From Nitrospirillum sp034653355 (GTDB lineage Bacteria > Pseudomonadota > Alphaproteobacteria > Azospirillales > Azospirillaceae): a stretch of 64,000 nucleotides of DNA. The notes under the pieces are model-generated. The model did no database searches. It saw nothing but the letters and a program-made list of their open reading frames with translations, and was not told the DNA's origin. Every line of letters starts with the position of its first letter. Position 1 is the first letter of the stretch. A program made the translations under genes and the position numbers. The stretch spans positions 1-64,000 of the forward strand of contig NZ_JAYEER010000001.1 in the NCBI RefSeq assembly GCF_034653355.1. Direction: 5' to 3'. Positions 51,755-60,206 of this stretch are shown in pieces.

Positions 51755-52675
51755 ATGCAGGCGGTGCGCATTCACGGCTTTGGCGGGACCGAGGTTCTGA
51801 CGCTGGAAGACGTGCCCAGGCCCGAACCCGGCGATTACGAAGTGCTGGTTCGGGTGCAGGCGGCCAGCGTGAACCCCGTCGATTATAAGATCCGCAACGG
51901 CAAGTACCTGCCGGCCGACCAATTGCCCCTGACCCTGGGACGCGACATGTGCGGCACGGTCGAGGAATGCGGCCGCGCCGTCACGGGCTATAAGAAGGGT
52001 GACGCCGTCTTCGCCATGCTGCCCACCGATCGGGGCGGCTATGCCGAATACGTCGTGGCCAACGTCGCCCATTGCGCGCCGAAGCCGGAAACGCTGGACG
52101 CCATCCAGGCTGCCGCCGTGCCGCTGGCGGCCCTGACCGCCTGGCAGGGCCTGTTCGACCATGGGCGGCTCCAGGGCGGGCAGCGGGTGCTGGTCCACGG
52201 CGCCGCCGGCGGCGTGGGCCATTTCGCCGTGCAGTTCGCCAAGGCCTATGGCGCGACCGTCTACGCCACCTGTTCCGAAGGGGACCTGGAGTGGGTGCGC
52301 TCCCTGGGCGTGGACAAGGCCATCGACTACAAGAACCAGCGCTTCGAGGACGAGGTGTCGGACATCGACCTGGTCTATGACCTGGTGGCCGGCGAAACCC
52401 AGGACCGGTCGTGGTCGGTGCTGAAGCAGGGCGGCATCCTGGTGTCCACCCTGACGGAGCCCTCGGCCGACAAGGCCAGGGAGCGTGGGGCGGAAGGCAC
52501 CCGCTACACCGCCCACCCCGACGGCCGCCAGCTGGCGGAGATCGGCCGCCTGATCGACGCCGGCCGGATGCGGGTGCAGGTCGACAAGGTCTTCGCCTTG
52601 GATGAGGCGGCCGAGGCGGAGCACATGCTGGAGGACGAGCATGTGCGGGGAAAAGTCGTGCTTAAAGTCGCGTGA
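51755..52675 (+). CDS. NADP-dependent quinone/zinc-less alcohol dehydrogenase-like oxidoreductase
   Basis: 306 residues, MDR superfamily without catalytic-zinc cysteines. The N-terminal GroES-like domain (ASVNPVDYKIRNGKY, GRDMCGTVEECG) and the Rossmann motif HGAAGGVGHFAVQFAK place it with quinone oxidoreductases (QOR) and enoyl reductases that reduce quinones or alkenals. Start behind AAGAGGAGG. It is divergent from paoABC, so both may respond to reactive aldehydes; inference only. Confidence 0.87.
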   Translation: MQAVRIHGFGGTEVLTLEDVPRPEPGDYEVLVRVQAASVNPVDYKIRNGKYLPADQLPLTLGRDMCGTVEECGRAVTGYKKGDAVFAMLPTDRGGYAEYVVANVAHCAPKPETLDAIQAAAVPLAALTAWQGLFDHGRLQGGQRVLVHGAAGGVGHFAVQFAKAYGATVYATCSEGDLEWVRSLGVDKAIDYKNQRFEDEVSDIDLVYDLVAGETQDRSWSVLKQGGILVSTLTEPSADKARERGAEGTRYTAHPDGRQLAEIGRLIDAGRMRVQVDKVFALDEAAEAEHMLEDEHVRGKVVLKVA

Positions 52676-52689
52676 GCGGCGGGCGGGCC

Positions 52690-53685
52690 TCAGGGCCCGC
52701 CGTGCCCGCCCGTGGCGCCGAAGACCTGGCCGGTGGAGAAGGTGTCCTCGTTGCTGGCCAGCAGCACGTAGAGCGCCGCCAGCTCAGCCGGCTGGCCCGG
52801 CCGGCCCAGGGGCGTGTCCGACCCGAAGGACACCAGCTTTTCCGGCGGCTGGCCGCCACTGGGCTGCAGCGGCGTCCAGACCGGGCCCGGCGCCACGGCG
52901 TTGACGCGGATGCCTTTCTTGGCCAGTTGCTTGGCCAAACCCTTGGTGAAGATCATGATGGCGCCCTTGGTCGCCGAATAATCCAGGATGTTGGGCGACG
53001 GGTCGTAGGCGTTGACCGAGGCGGTGTTGATGATAGCCGCCCCCTTGCCCAGGTGGGCCAGGGCGGCCTTCGTGATCCAGAACATGGCGTAGACGTTGGT
53101 CTTGAAGGTGTCATCGAACTGCTCGGTGCTGATGTCGGTCAGGCTGTCCACCGAATGCTGCCGGGCGGCGTTGTTGACCAGGATGTCCAGCCCACCCAGT
53201 TCGCGCGCCGCGTCCGCCACCAGCTTCTGGCAGAAGGCCTCGTTCCGGATGTCGCCCGGCAGGGGCACCGCCTTGCGTCCGGCGTCCTGGATCAACGTCA
53301 CCACCTCCCTCGCGTCGGGTTCCTCCACCGGCAGGTAGCCGAAGGCCACGTCGGCGCCCTCGCGGGCGAAGGCGATGGCGGCGGCGCGGCCGATGCCGCT
53401 GTCGCCGCCGGTGATCAGCGCCTTGCGCCCCGCCAGCCGGCCGGAGCCCTTGTAGCTATCCTCGCCATGGTCCGGCCGGGGGTTCATGCGGCTGGCCAGG
53501 CCCGGCGGTTCCTGTTGTTCCTGCCTGGGAAAGGGGGGGCTGGGATAATCGGGCGGCAAGCGCTTGCCGCCGGCGGGCGAGGCCACCGCCTGGGCCGGGC
53601 CCGCCGTGAAACCCGCCATCGCCGTACCCGCCGCCAAACCACCGATGATGGCGCGGCGGGAGGCGCCGTTGCCTTCTTCGCTCAT
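52690..53685 (-). CDS. Tat-signal SDR oxidoreductase (YghA-like, stress-associated)
   Basis: 331 residues. The N-terminus SRRAIIGGLAAGTAMAG is a Tat signal, followed by a proline-rich linker and an SDR domain with TGGDSGIGRAAA, NNAARQHSV and the catalytic YSATK. The N-terminal PPFPRQEQQEPPG segment is typical of YghA/YdaD-type glucose- or general-stress dehydrogenases. An EcfG-type promoter (GGAAC-N17-GTT) lies 33 bases upstream, which supports a general-stress role. Confidence 0.88.
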   Translation of the reverse strand: MSEEGNGASRRAIIGGLAAGTAMAGFTAGPAQAVASPAGGKRLPPDYPSPPFPRQEQQEPPGLASRMNPRPDHGEDSYKGSGRLAGRKALITGGDSGIGRAAAIAFAREGADVAFGYLPVEEPDAREVVTLIQDAGRKAVPLPGDIRNEAFCQKLVADAARELGGLDILVNNAARQHSVDSLTDISTEQFDDTFKTNVYAMFWITKAALAHLGKGAAIINTASVNAYDPSPNILDYSATKGAIMIFTKGLAKQLAKKGIRVNAVAPGPVWTPLQPSGGQPPEKLVSFGSDTPLGRPGQPAELAALYVLLASNEDTFSTGQVFGATGGHGGP

Positions 53686-53717
53686 GATCCTGTCTCCGCA
53701 AGGGGATATACCGCGTC

Positions 53718-53742
53718 AACAGGCGCGGGGGCGGCGGGTTCC
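53718..53742 (-). promoter_or_regulatory. EcfG-type general-stress promoter
   Basis: On the minus strand GGAAC (53742-53738) and GTT (53720-53718) are separated by 17 bases, matching the alphaproteobacterial sigma-EcfG consensus GGAAC-N16/17-GTT, and lie 33 bases before the SDR start codon. Confidence 0.6.
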
Positions 53743-53756
53743 TTCCCAGCCTGCCG

Positions 53757-53781
53757 GGAACGAAGCCGGGCAATGGCGCTT
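53757..53781 (+). promoter_or_regulatory. Weaker EcfG-like promoter before the NDUFS4-like gene
   Basis: GGAAC-N17-CTT, 31 bases before the ATG at 53812. The -35 element is perfect and the -10 element matches two of three bases. Confidence 0.4.
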
Positions 53782-53811
53782 GAAGCTGTGTTTCCTTTTT
53801 GGAGGTGTCGC

Positions 53812-54405
53812 ATGACCAAGCAGCTTCGGTCCCCGGGCGATCCCCTGGGCATCCCCGTCCCGCTCCGTGCCTATATCCGCCGGCCTTCACCCGCGACGAT
53901 GCAGAATGCGCCGGGCCGCAAAACCTCGTGGATTCTGACCTATGAGGCCAAGCCCACCCATGAAACCGATCCACTGATGGGCTGGAAGGGCGGCGGCGAT
54001 CCGCAGATGGACGTCTTCCTTGCCTTCGACAAGCTGCAGGAGGCGGTGGACTATGCGGAGCGCCACAACCTGCCCTATGAGATCAGCGATCCGGAGGAGC
54101 GGCCACGCCCCCTGCCCCGGCCGCAGACCCACCAGATGCGCCAGGTGCTAAGCGGCCCCACCCTGGCGCCGGCCCGTAAGGAGGATCCGAGCATCCGGGG
54201 CCATCAGACCGTGGCCACCACCCCGGGGCCCGTCGTGCCGCAAGCCATGGCCGATGGCCAGAAGGCGCTGATTGACAAGGCCAATGCCCCGCCACCCTAT
54301 GTGCCGGACCGCGACGCGGTGGAGAAGGCCAGCGAGGACTCCTTCCCCGCCAGCGACCCGCCTTCCTGGACGCCGGTGACGGGGGAGACCAAGAAGACGG
54401 TCTGA
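53812..54405 (+). CDS. NDUFS4-like (complex I 18 kDa accessory subunit-like) domain protein
   Basis: 197 residues from ATG 53812 behind TTGGAGGTG. Residues 20-100 match the ETC complex I conserved region: RAYIRRPSPATMQN, KTSWILTYEAK, DPLMGWKGGGD and AVDYAERHNLPYEI. The C-terminal half is a proline-rich low-complexity extension ending EDSFPASDPPSWTPVTG, a tail seen on small alphaproteobacterial stress proteins. Normal NDUFS4 orthologues are about 100 residues, so this is an extended paralogue rather than the housekeeping subunit. Role unknown; the candidate stress promoter and divergent stress SDR suggest general-stress expression. Confidence 0.78.
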   Translation: MTKQLRSPGDPLGIPVPLRAYIRRPSPATMQNAPGRKTSWILTYEAKPTHETDPLMGWKGGGDPQMDVFLAFDKLQEAVDYAERHNLPYEISDPEERPRPLPRPQTHQMRQVLSGPTLAPARKEDPSIRGHQTVATTPGPVVPQAMADGQKALIDKANAPPPYVPDRDAVEKASEDSFPASDPPSWTPVTGETKKTV

Positions 54406-54460
54406 CGCCCAGCCACAGTCCAATACTTTATTCCAAACCCGCTTTTTTCGAGGCGTCCGG

Positions 54461-54487
54461 GGAATATCCCGCCGGTCCCACCCGTCT
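54461..54487 (+). promoter_or_regulatory. ECF-sigma-like promoter before the porin-cytochrome operon
   Basis: GGAATA at 54461-54466 and CGTCT at 54483-54487, 16 bases apart, about 30 bases before the cytochrome ATG. The GGAAT...CGTCT pairing resembles promoters read by ECF sigma factors. No sigma factor gene is in the window. Confidence 0.4.
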
Positions 54488-54517
54488 GAGGGGACAGGGA
54501 CTGAGGGGAGCCGCCGT

Positions 54518-54937
54518 ATGACGCCGAACAAAAACCTGTTTTCCGCCGCGCTGGCGGTGGCCTTGGCCGTGGGGGGTGCCGGCACGGCCCACGCTGCGGG
54601 CGATGCCGCCAACGGCGCCACCGTCTTCAAGAAATGCGCCGCCTGCCATTCGGCGGAGCAGGGCGTGAACAAGGTGGGGCCCAGCCTGTTTGGCGTGGTG
54701 GGCCGCCCGGCCGGCAGCATCGGCGACTACAGCTATTCCCCCGCCGTGCGGCAGGCGGCAACCAAGGGCCTGGTATGGTCTGAAGAGAACATCGTCGCCT
54801 ATCTGGCCAATCCGCATAAATACCTGGGCGATTTCGTCGGCGACCCGTCGGTCGCCAACAAGATGCCCTTCAGCCTGGCGGACGAGCAGCAGCGCCGGGA
54901 TGTCGTCGCCTACCTCAAATCCCTGGCGCCGCAATGA
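54518..54937 (+). CDS. Periplasmic monohaem cytochrome c (class I)
   Basis: 139 residues with a signal peptide ending AHAAG near residue 27. One haem site, Cys40-A-A-C-His44, and a likely axial Met in NKMPFSL near residue 118, with the c2/c550-like GPSLFGVVGR and YLKSLAP ends. It should carry single electrons in the periplasm. It is the first gene of an operon with a decahaem cytochrome (ATGA overlap) and an MtrB/PioB porin, and so may be the soluble electron carrier between that outer-membrane conduit and the inner-membrane chain. Confidence 0.9.
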   Translation: MTPNKNLFSAALAVALAVGGAGTAHAAGDAANGATVFKKCAACHSAEQGVNKVGPSLFGVVGRPAGSIGDYSYSPAVRQAATKGLVWSEENIVAYLANPHKYLGDFVGDPSVANKMPFSLADEQQRRDVVAYLKSLAPQ

Positions 54938-56172
54938 GGCGCGCCATCGTTCTGGCCCTGCTGCTCGCCTGCGGCCTGGCGGGCCTGGCCCGGGCGGAAA
55001 CGCCCATGCCGCCGCCCGACCAGGCGGCCCTGCGGGATGAGATGGCGCGCATCCATGCCGGCCATGTGGATGCCGACGCCCTGCGTCGCATCGACAGCGA
55101 CATCGCCGCCATGCCCCCGGGCGCGGCCCACATGGGCATTGCGGCGCAAGCCCCCTACCCCAGCCTGAAAGCGGCACAGTTCAGCCCCGCCCCAGCACCC
55201 CAGCCGCCGGCATCCAAATGGACCCGCCTGGCCAGCTACGCCCCAGACGCACTCACGGGCGACACCCCAAAAGTGGACACGCCCAAGGCCGAAGCGCCCA
55301 AGCAGGAACCCGCCAAGGCGGATGCCAAGCCCCAGCGCACCTATGTCGGTCGGGAGACGTGCGAGAGCTGCCACCAACAGGAGGCCACCAACTGGGCGCA
55401 CACCATCCACGCCAAGGTGTTCCAGCAGAATCCGCACACGGAGCTGCAGGCCCAGAATTGCGAGGCCTGCCACGGCCCAGGCTCGGCCCATGTCGAGGAC
55501 CCGTCGGACCTCAGCACCATCATCAGCTTTTCCAAGAAAAGCAAAACCCCGGTGGCGGAGCAGAACGGCCAGTGCCTGACCTGCCATGCCGGCGGCCAGC
55601 GCATCTTCTGGCATGACAGCATCCATGACAGCAACCAGCTAGGCTGCGCCGATTGCCATAACCCCATGACCACCTTCGGCGCGCGCGGCCTGACCGCCCG
55701 GGAAAGCATCAACGAGACCTGCTTCCAGTGCCACAAGGCCCAGCACGCGGAGTTCGCCCGCCGGTCGCACATGCCTCTGCTGGAAGGCAAGCTCAGCTGT
55801 ACCGACTGCCACAACCCGCACGGCTCGACCACGGCCCCCCTGCTGAAGGCCGACAGCGTGAACGAGGTCTGCTTCACCTGCCATGCCGACAAGCGCGGGC
55901 CCTTCCTGTTCGAACATGCGCCGGTGCGGGAAAGCTGCCTGAACTGCCATTCGCCGCACGGGTCCAACTTCGAGAACCTGCTGAACGCGCCGCGCCCGGT
56001 GCTGTGCCAGCAGTGCCACTCTCAGGTCGGCCACCCCGGCGGCCTGCTGACGGCCGGCAACATGGCACGCGGGCCCATGCCCGATCCGCGCCTGATCGCC
56101 ACCAGCTGCCAGACCTGCCACGTGAACATCCACGGGTCCAACAGTCCCTCCGGCGCACGGTTCGAACGATGA
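54934..56172 (+). CDS. Periplasmic decahaem cytochrome c, MtrA/DmsE/PioA family
   Basis: 412 residues. A signal peptide (about residues 1-22) is followed by a 120-residue Pro/Ala/Lys-rich extension and then ten CxxCH motifs, the first at Cys143, in order CESCH, CEACH, CLTCH, CADCH, CFQCH, CTDCH, CFTCH, CLNCH, CQQCH and CQTCH. Ten haems and motif spacing match MtrA of Shewanella, which sits inside the MtrB barrel and forms a wire across the outer membrane. The N-terminal extension recalls PioA of Rhodopseudomonas palustris, used for Fe(II) oxidation and electron uptake. Start overlaps the cytochrome c stop (ATGA); stop overlaps the porin start (ATGA). Confidence 0.93.
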   Translation: MRRAIVLALLLACGLAGLARAETPMPPPDQAALRDEMARIHAGHVDADALRRIDSDIAAMPPGAAHMGIAAQAPYPSLKAAQFSPAPAPQPPASKWTRLASYAPDALTGDTPKVDTPKAEAPKQEPAKADAKPQRTYVGRETCESCHQQEATNWAHTIHAKVFQQNPHTELQAQNCEACHGPGSAHVEDPSDLSTIISFSKKSKTPVAEQNGQCLTCHAGGQRIFWHDSIHDSNQLGCADCHNPMTTFGARGLTARESINETCFQCHKAQHAEFARRSHMPLLEGKLSCTDCHNPHGSTTAPLLKADSVNEVCFTCHADKRGPFLFEHAPVRESCLNCHSPHGSNFENLLNAPRPVLCQQCHSQVGHPGGLLTAGNMARGPMPDPRLIATSCQTCHVNIHGSNSPSGARFER

Positions 56173-58676
56173 GACCTCGTCTGAAGACCTCCACCCGTTG
56201 GCTGCTTGCGGCCACCGCCCCCTTTGCGGCGACGGCAGCCCAGGCCGACAGTGGCACCACCGGCTACGGCGGCCCGGGCAACGTTCTGAACCCCACGGCC
56301 CAGGTCATGAACCGGGCGCGGGACAATGACGGCCTGTCCATCATCGACGACGTGACGCGCACGCCCACGGGGCTGATGTACCCCGTGCCCTTCCGCACGC
56401 CGGAAATGACGCAGAGCAAGAGCGACCCCGACTGGTGGACCCAGGGCTGGTTCGAGGCCGGCATCATGGGCACCTTCGGCCAGGACAGCCGCTCGGCGGC
56501 GCTGAACGAATACGGCGACTGGAAGAACGGCTTCACCATCACCGGCCTGGGCTTCTCGGCGGAGAACCGCAAGACCGCCCTGCACACCTCCGCCTACGGC
56601 CAGAACCTGGGCCGCACCGACCAGTATTACCAAGTGGATGTCGGCCGCTATGGCGTGTTCGACCTGCTGGCCTATTTCGACAGCATCCCACACACCTTCT
56701 CCACCACCGCCAAGTCGCTGTGGGACGGGGCGGGCACCGGCAACCTCACCCTGCGCGGCGGCCTGACGCCCGGCGGCTCCACCCCGGCGCAGGTCAACGC
56801 CGTGGCGGCGACGGTGGGGCCCAGCACCCTGCGCATCCTGCGGGAAAAGGCCGGCAGTTCCCTGACCTACACGGCGGATGAGCATACCGAGCTGTTCCTC
56901 AAGATTTCGGATGAGCAGCGCAACGGCACCCAGCCCATCAGCGCCACCTTCGGCTATCCATTCCAGAACGGCGCCACCCAGCTGATCCAGCCCATCCATT
57001 ACCAGACCGTCGATGTCACCGGCGGCGTGCGCTACAAGGAACAGAACTTCCAGGCCAACCTGGCCTATGCCGGGTCCTTCTTCCGCAACGACATCCTGGA
57101 TCTCACCTGGCAAAACCCGGGCCTGACGTCGAACACCACCGCCGGCGCCTACATCCCTCAGACCGGGCGGCTGAGCCTCGCGCCCAACAACGACTATCAC
57201 ACGGTGAAGGGCGATCTGGCGGTGCAGCTGTCGCCGGTCTCACGCTTCACCGCCAGCCTGTCCTACAGCCTGATGCGCCAGGATGACGAGCTGCAGGCGC
57301 CCAGCACGGGCGGCGGCCTGATCGCCAGCGGCGCCAACACCATCAACCTCGGCCAATGGAACAGCGCCTCGGCGCTGAGCCAGCCCACGGCCAACGCCGC
57401 CATCAACATCCTGAACGCGGTGGCGCAATATCACTACACCGTCAGCCCCGACCTGGGCCTGACGGTGGAGGTGCGCGACCGGGATGAAGCCAACCGCACC
57501 AACTACGTCGCCTACAACCCGCAAACGGGGCAGTACGGCTACATCGCCATCGACGGCGGGCTGGCGCCCTTCATCCCGTCCTTGAGCGGCATCTACCAGG
57601 CCAACACCCCGGGCAGCCTGGTTCAAATCCGCAACATGCCCTTCGCCAACAATGAGTTGCAGGCGACGGTCAAGGCGGCCTACCGCCTGGACACGCATTG
57701 GAAGCTGGACCTCAGTTACGAGAACGACACTATAGACCACACGGTGCGCGAGATCGCGGACGCCCACGACAACATCGCCCGGCTACAGGTCAGCACCGCG
57801 GGCTATGAATGGGGCACCGCCCGCCTGTCCTATGAGTTCGCGCGCCGCATCGGCAGCGATTACCAGTCCAACCCCTACACGCCCTATTATTCCTCCGCCC
57901 TGCCCGGCTACATCCCGGCGACACCGGCGGGCGACCCGGCCTTCGCCCTGGCGGACCTGCGCAAGTTCGACGTGGCCAACCGGACGGAGCATGTGCTGCG
58001 CGGCCAGGCCAACTACATCCTGTCCCCGCGCAGCGACCTGCAATTGACCGGCAGCGTCAAGGTGGACGAGTACGACGCCGCCTACGGCCTGCAGGCCACC
58101 CACGCCTATGATGTCACCGCCGCCTATACCTACCAGATGTCGGCCGCGACCACGCTGACGGGCTATTTCACCTATCAGAACCAGGACCGGGGTGTCGCCA
58201 ACATCAACGCCACCGGCAGCGGCACCAGCGGCAGCGCCGGCGGCCCGGGCTATCCCCTGGCCAACGGCTGGACGGAAACGGTGGGGTCGGACAATTACAC
58301 GGTGGGCCTGAACGCCCACCACAGCTGGGGCGTCATCTCGCTGAACGCGGACTACACATTCACCCGCGCCAGAACGGCCATCGATTACGCCTTCGCCAGC
58401 ACCGGCGCCTTCTTCAACAGCCTGACGCCGGCCCAGGCCGGCAACGGCTTCCCCGATATCACCTATGACAGCCACGCCCTGCAGACCGACGTGCGCTGGC
58501 AGATGTCGGAGGAGCTGTCCTACCGCCTGTATTACCGCTTCAACTATGAGCGGGTGGTGGACTTCCACTACACCGGCCTGACGGCGGGCGTGATCAACAA
58601 CAACACCTACCTGGGCGTCATTCCCGAAAACTACACGGTCCAGACCATCGGCCTGCTGGTCCAGTATGTCTTCTAG
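56169..58676 (+). CDS. MtrB/PioB-family outer-membrane porin (decahaem-associated)
   Basis: 835 residues from ATG 56169. Signal peptide ends AAQADS near residue 27. The rest is a series of amphipathic beta-strands rich in Tyr, Thr and Asn (for example YYQVDVGRYGVFDLLAYFDSIPHTFSTT) that fits the 26-28-strand MtrB/PioB barrel, ending in LVQYVF with a terminal Phe. MtrB holds the decahaem wire in the outer membrane. The N-terminal CxxC of Shewanella MtrB was not seen. Neither an outer MtrC/OmcA-like cytochrome nor a PioC-like HiPIP follows; the next gene is convergent, so the operon ends here. Confidence 0.9.
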   Translation: MRPRLKTSTRWLLAATAPFAATAAQADSGTTGYGGPGNVLNPTAQVMNRARDNDGLSIIDDVTRTPTGLMYPVPFRTPEMTQSKSDPDWWTQGWFEAGIMGTFGQDSRSAALNEYGDWKNGFTITGLGFSAENRKTALHTSAYGQNLGRTDQYYQVDVGRYGVFDLLAYFDSIPHTFSTTAKSLWDGAGTGNLTLRGGLTPGGSTPAQVNAVAATVGPSTLRILREKAGSSLTYTADEHTELFLKISDEQRNGTQPISATFGYPFQNGATQLIQPIHYQTVDVTGGVRYKEQNFQANLAYAGSFFRNDILDLTWQNPGLTSNTTAGAYIPQTGRLSLAPNNDYHTVKGDLAVQLSPVSRFTASLSYSLMRQDDELQAPSTGGGLIASGANTINLGQWNSASALSQPTANAAINILNAVAQYHYTVSPDLGLTVEVRDRDEANRTNYVAYNPQTGQYGYIAIDGGLAPFIPSLSGIYQANTPGSLVQIRNMPFANNELQATVKAAYRLDTHWKLDLSYENDTIDHTVREIADAHDNIARLQVSTAGYEWGTARLSYEFARRIGSDYQSNPYTPYYSSALPGYIPATPAGDPAFALADLRKFDVANRTEHVLRGQANYILSPRSDLQLTGSVKVDEYDAAYGLQATHAYDVTAAYTYQMSAATTLTGYFTYQNQDRGVANINATGSGTSGSAGGPGYPLANGWTETVGSDNYTVGLNAHHSWGVISLNADYTFTRARTAIDYAFASTGAFFNSLTPAQAGNGFPDITYDSHALQTDVRWQMSEELSYRLYYRFNYERVVDFHYTGLTAGVINNNTYLGVIPENYTVQTIGLLVQYVF

Positions 58677-58677
58677 C

Positions 58678-59340
58678 TCAACGCTTGACGAAAACCACGT
58701 CGGTGTAGCGCTCCCCCGGCATCAGGTGGTTGTCCGGCCCGAACACGACGTCGGGCGCCAACTGGTCGGGGGTGATGGTCAGGGCCACGTTGAAGCCGGC
58801 GGCCACGTCGGTATCGCGGAAGCGGAAGTTGGTGGTGACCAGGCACAGCAGGCCACCTGGCTTCAGGCAGCGGGCGAAGTCCGCGACCATGGCCTCGAAC
58901 GTCGCGAAGTGCAGCACGGGGTCACAGCGCTCGGCCCCGTTGACGGTCAGCCGGCCGTTGCACAACACCGCCAGGCAGAAGATGGCGTCATAGGCGCCGT
59001 CATCCTCCCCGGCCGTGCTGTCGCCCACGGCGAAGTCCACGTCTGGCAGCCGCAGGGCGCGGGCCTCGGCGATGTTGCGCGGGTCAATGTCGATGCCCTT
59101 CAGCCGCGCCTGTGGGAACAGCCGGCGCAGGCTGGCGACCTCCTGCCCCACCGAGCAGCCGAAGGACAGCAGGCGGCGGTCCGGCCCATCGCCCAGCCTG
59201 TCCCGTACGAAACCGAACAGCCAGGGGTAGCGGTCAGGCGCCGTGTAGCTGAAGGGCTGGAAGCGCCGGGGCGAACGGCGCCACGGCCCCAGGCCGCGCA
59301 GCAGGCGCATCGGCGTCCTCATCACATCCGTCATCGTCAT
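58678..59340 (-). CDS. Class I SAM-dependent methyltransferase
   Basis: 220 residues from ATG 59340 (GAAGGGG upstream; a GTG at 59349 is less likely). The SAM-binding motif LLSFGCSVGQEVASL is followed by the acidic GIDIDPRNIAEA (motif II) and YDAIFCLAVL. The product class is unknown. It is convergent with the porin gene (one base between stops) and divergent from the YdcF gene. It could belong with the methyltransferase and radical SAM genes further right. Confidence 0.82.
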   Translation of the reverse strand: MTMTDVMRTPMRLLRGLGPWRRSPRRFQPFSYTAPDRYPWLFGFVRDRLGDGPDRRLLSFGCSVGQEVASLRRLFPQARLKGIDIDPRNIAEARALRLPDVDFAVGDSTAGEDDGAYDAIFCLAVLCNGRLTVNGAERCDPVLHFATFEAMVADFARCLKPGGLLCLVTTNFRFRDTDVAAGFNVALTITPDQLAPDVVFGPDNHLMPGERYTDVVFVKR

Positions 59341-59420
59341 GGCCGGCACCCCTTCAACGTGAGGCGGAAGCGTAGGACTATACGGCGTAAACTCAAATAC
59401 TTGATGGGCTGTGCGCCAGG

Positions 59421-60206
59421 ATGACGCCGCTGGAATTCTTCACCGTCTCCAAGATCGGCTGGTACCTGGTGGCGCCCAGCCATGTGCTGGTGTGGACGGC
59501 CCTCGCTGCCGCCGTGCTGGCGGCCCGGCGCCACCCAGCGGCCGTGGTGCCGGCAACGGCCTGCGCCCTGACGCTTCTGGTCCTGCTGACCCTGCCCGTG
59601 GGCAATTGGGCCCTGCGGCCCATCGAAGGGCTCTATCCACGGCCGATGGAGCCCACGACCATCGATGGCATCCTGGTGCTGGGCGAAGGCCTGAATGGCG
59701 AAGTGCTGCGCGACCGGGGGGTGCCGGGCGTGGGCCCGGACGGCGGCACCCTGCTGGCCGCCGCCGCCCTGGCGCGGCGCCATCCAGAGGCGCGCGTAGT
59801 CTTCAGCGGCGGATCGGGTGAGCTGGGCACGGCCGGCCTGCCGGAGGCCGAGGTGGCGCGCCACGTGCTGGCTGACCTGGGCCTGGACGACACGCGGGTG
59901 AGCTATGAAGCGCGGTCGCGCACCACGGCTGAAAACCTGTTTCTGTCCAAGGACATGGCGCAACCGGTCCCGGGCCAGACCTGGCTGCTGGTGGCGTCGG
60001 CCTATCACATGCCGCGCGCCATGCTGTCGGCATCCCGCGTGGGCTGGCGGGTAACGCCCTGGCCGTCCGACTATCTGACCACGGCCCGGGGGCCGGAAAC
60101 CCATCTGTCCCTGGCCGCCAATCTGGCGCACCTGGATTTGGCGGCGCATGAGGCGCTGGGCCTGCTGGCCTATCGCCTGTCCCATGCCGGGCCGGAGACA
60201 CCGTGA
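59421..60206 (+). CDS. YdcF/ElyC-family (DUF218) membrane protein
   Basis: 261 residues. Two N-terminal membrane helices (about residues 13-35 and 42-60) precede a DUF218 domain with ILVLGEG, VVFSGGSGELG, SRTTAENLFLS and ASAYHMPRAM. Members such as SanA and ElyC affect the cell envelope in E. coli; some bind nucleotides. The downstream amidohydrolase gene overlaps the stop (GTGATG), so they are co-translated. Confidence 0.85.
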   Translation: MTPLEFFTVSKIGWYLVAPSHVLVWTALAAAVLAARRHPAAVVPATACALTLLVLLTLPVGNWALRPIEGLYPRPMEPTTIDGILVLGEGLNGEVLRDRGVPGVGPDGGTLLAAAALARRHPEARVVFSGGSGELGTAGLPEAEVARHVLADLGLDDTRVSYEARSRTTAENLFLSKDMAQPVPGQTWLLVASAYHMPRAMLSASRVGWRVTPWPSDYLTTARGPETHLSLAANLAHLDLAAHEALGLLAYRLSHAGPETP

